A DNA stretch of 64,000 bases, taken from the NCBI GenBank assembly GCA_964247055.1, contig OZ176050.1:7440001-7504000 (forward strand), written 5' to 3'. The DNA is from Paragordius varius (taxonomy: Eukaryota; Nematomorpha). Below the pieces are notes generated by a model. That model was not told the DNA's origin and made no database searches. It saw only the letters and a program-made list of their open reading frames with translations. Below, piece after piece: positions 62,626 to 64,000 of this stretch (within the stretch, counting starts at the first letter, position 1; each line of letters starts with the position of its first letter). The translations under genes and the position numbers were made by a program.

Positions 62626-64000
62626 ATTTAAATTTAAAATTTGGAAAATGGGTCGAAATACCGAACACTCTAAATCAACTGATGATAAAAAATTATTTAA
62701 AAATTAAATAAATTTAGATACACTAAATAAATGATTTCTTTCAAAAATTTGGGATTTTAAGGCTTTTTAACCAATTGTTAAATTAATTATATTTTCTGAT
62801 GTGGGGTATTTTAATACAAAATACATTACAAATGTAGTTTAGAAATATAGGCTTAAAACAAATTGTGTCATGGGGGGTATTTCAAAATATGCAGCAGACA
62901 ATGAACCATATAATTCCCAAATAAGCACAATTATCTACAAATATTGCTAATTATACCTTGTTCATTAATACTGATGTTTTAATATGATAAATTTAATTAT
63001 CTATTAAAAATAATTAGAAAAACATTTATATGTTGTGCATAAAAAATTTTTTAAGTTTTATAAAATATAACTTTCGTATTTCCTCTAACATATATTAGTA
63101 AATGTTTGATATATTGGCTCCATATAGAAAAATATTTTAATAAGTAACACAATGAAGACAAAAAATACTAAAAGACATATTCTGATTGGATATATCAGGA
63201 TTCTCATGATGGTTTTGTTTTTGTACTTTAACAAGCATAAAAAAAATTTAGTTCTGTGGCAATTAGTCGATATCTAACCAAACTTAGCGCACATGAAAAT
63301 TATTTTTGATAAAAGCTAAATGCTCAATAACATATAACACTGTGTTCGAATCGGGGGGTTCCTAACGAAATATATATTCTGATAAGTAAGGTTAATTGTT
63401 TTGCTTTTAGTTGTGGCTTTGCTAGTTTAAGAAATTTAATTAGTGCTGCATATCAGAAAATGGCAAAATTTGCGTACATTTTTATTTTTTGGTGAAAGCT
63501 AAATGCTTATCAAAAAATATCTCTTAAATATAAATATAAGCTATATAAAACAAAATATAAAAAATTGATTTCAAGATGTTGGCTTCCAAGGTTCGAAAAT
63601 TTTTCGCTCTTCTAAAATGGTCTATAAATAAACGCAAAAATATAGAGATTGTGCGATATGATATGCTATATTTGGTATCACCTAAATTTTTTTAAAAAGG
63701 TGCATGTTTGGTCACAAATTTACTTTTTAAAAGTTTTGTTGAAGCGTACTAGCTATTATCTTTAGGTACGATGGAAACGGTATAAAAACGCTTTTTGATT
63801 TTGTAAAAATACCATTTCTATATAATTTGATGAATTAAAATTCTGAGGTAATAGAAATGTTGACCATCATTGAATGATATAAAACATGTGTTTTAATAAT
63901 ATGTTAAAGTGTTTTTTAACCGTTAGAATTCTTCAAACTAGTATGAAGTGCGCTCCAAATAAATTTTGCTAAAAATTTATTTTGTAAAAGTATGCATTTA
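62626..64000. other. Upstream region of the RRM-MYND gene, repeats
   Basis: AT-rich spacer that should hold the gene's promoter. Around 63.28 and 63.47 kb two similar blocks (GATAAAAGCTAAATGCTCAA and GGTGAAAGCTAAATGCTTAT) lie about 190 bp apart, related to the dispersed repeat at 36.8-37.9 kb. No coding exon recognised. Confidence 0.4.

Overview
The window is AT-rich DNA from an animal nuclear genome. It holds six confidently identified protein genes, none with bacterial-style organisation. HIF-alpha (bHLH-PAS), Akirin, p62/SQSTM1, GABARAP and Leo1, all interrupted by GT-AG introns, point to a metazoan. The lineage cannot be fixed from this sequence. Introns of 22-30 nt recall what I remember of dicyemid mesozoans, and short 5' with long 3' introns recall flatworms, but both are hints only.

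Layout: 1-1.3 kb, possible end of an unidentified + strand gene, overlapped by repeat debris. 1.3-10.9 kb, gene-free, with foldback elements, hAT-type MITEs and diverged repeats. 10.9-13.9 kb (-), GABARAP/Atg8, with a dead LINE tail in its large intron. 14.0-19.7 kb (+), Leo1, head-to-head with GABARAP across 125 bp. 21.7-32.4 kb (-), a 13-exon HIF-alpha gene. 32.4-45.0 kb, repeats: a TTAA-ended element family, a 2-kb element with long inverted repeats, and satellite-like arrays with a period near 155-160 bp in opposite orientations. 45.0-45.5 kb (-), Akirin. 47.7-50.0 kb (+), p62/SQSTM1. 51.1-62.6 kb (-), a 20-21 exon gene for an RRM + MYND + RG-rich + Trp/Gly-repeat protein. 62.6-64 kb, repeats.

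The main discovery is that five of the six genes contain spliceosomal-type introns of only 22-30 nt (about fifteen in total). Their removal restores textbook domains exactly. GABARAP and Akirin cannot be recognised as open genes without them. The ultrashort introns cluster at the 5' ends of genes, while downstream introns run from about 80 to 2,600 nt. Leo1 has none.

Functionally, GABARAP and p62 are partners in selective autophagy. Leo1 (Paf1 complex), Akirin and HIF-alpha act in transcription. The RRM-MYND-RG-WG protein resembles the front half of a piRNA-pathway scaffold (Vreteno/TDRD1 type) joined to an Argonaute-hook-like tail. That function is inferred, not shown. All coordinates and phases were worked out by hand reading.
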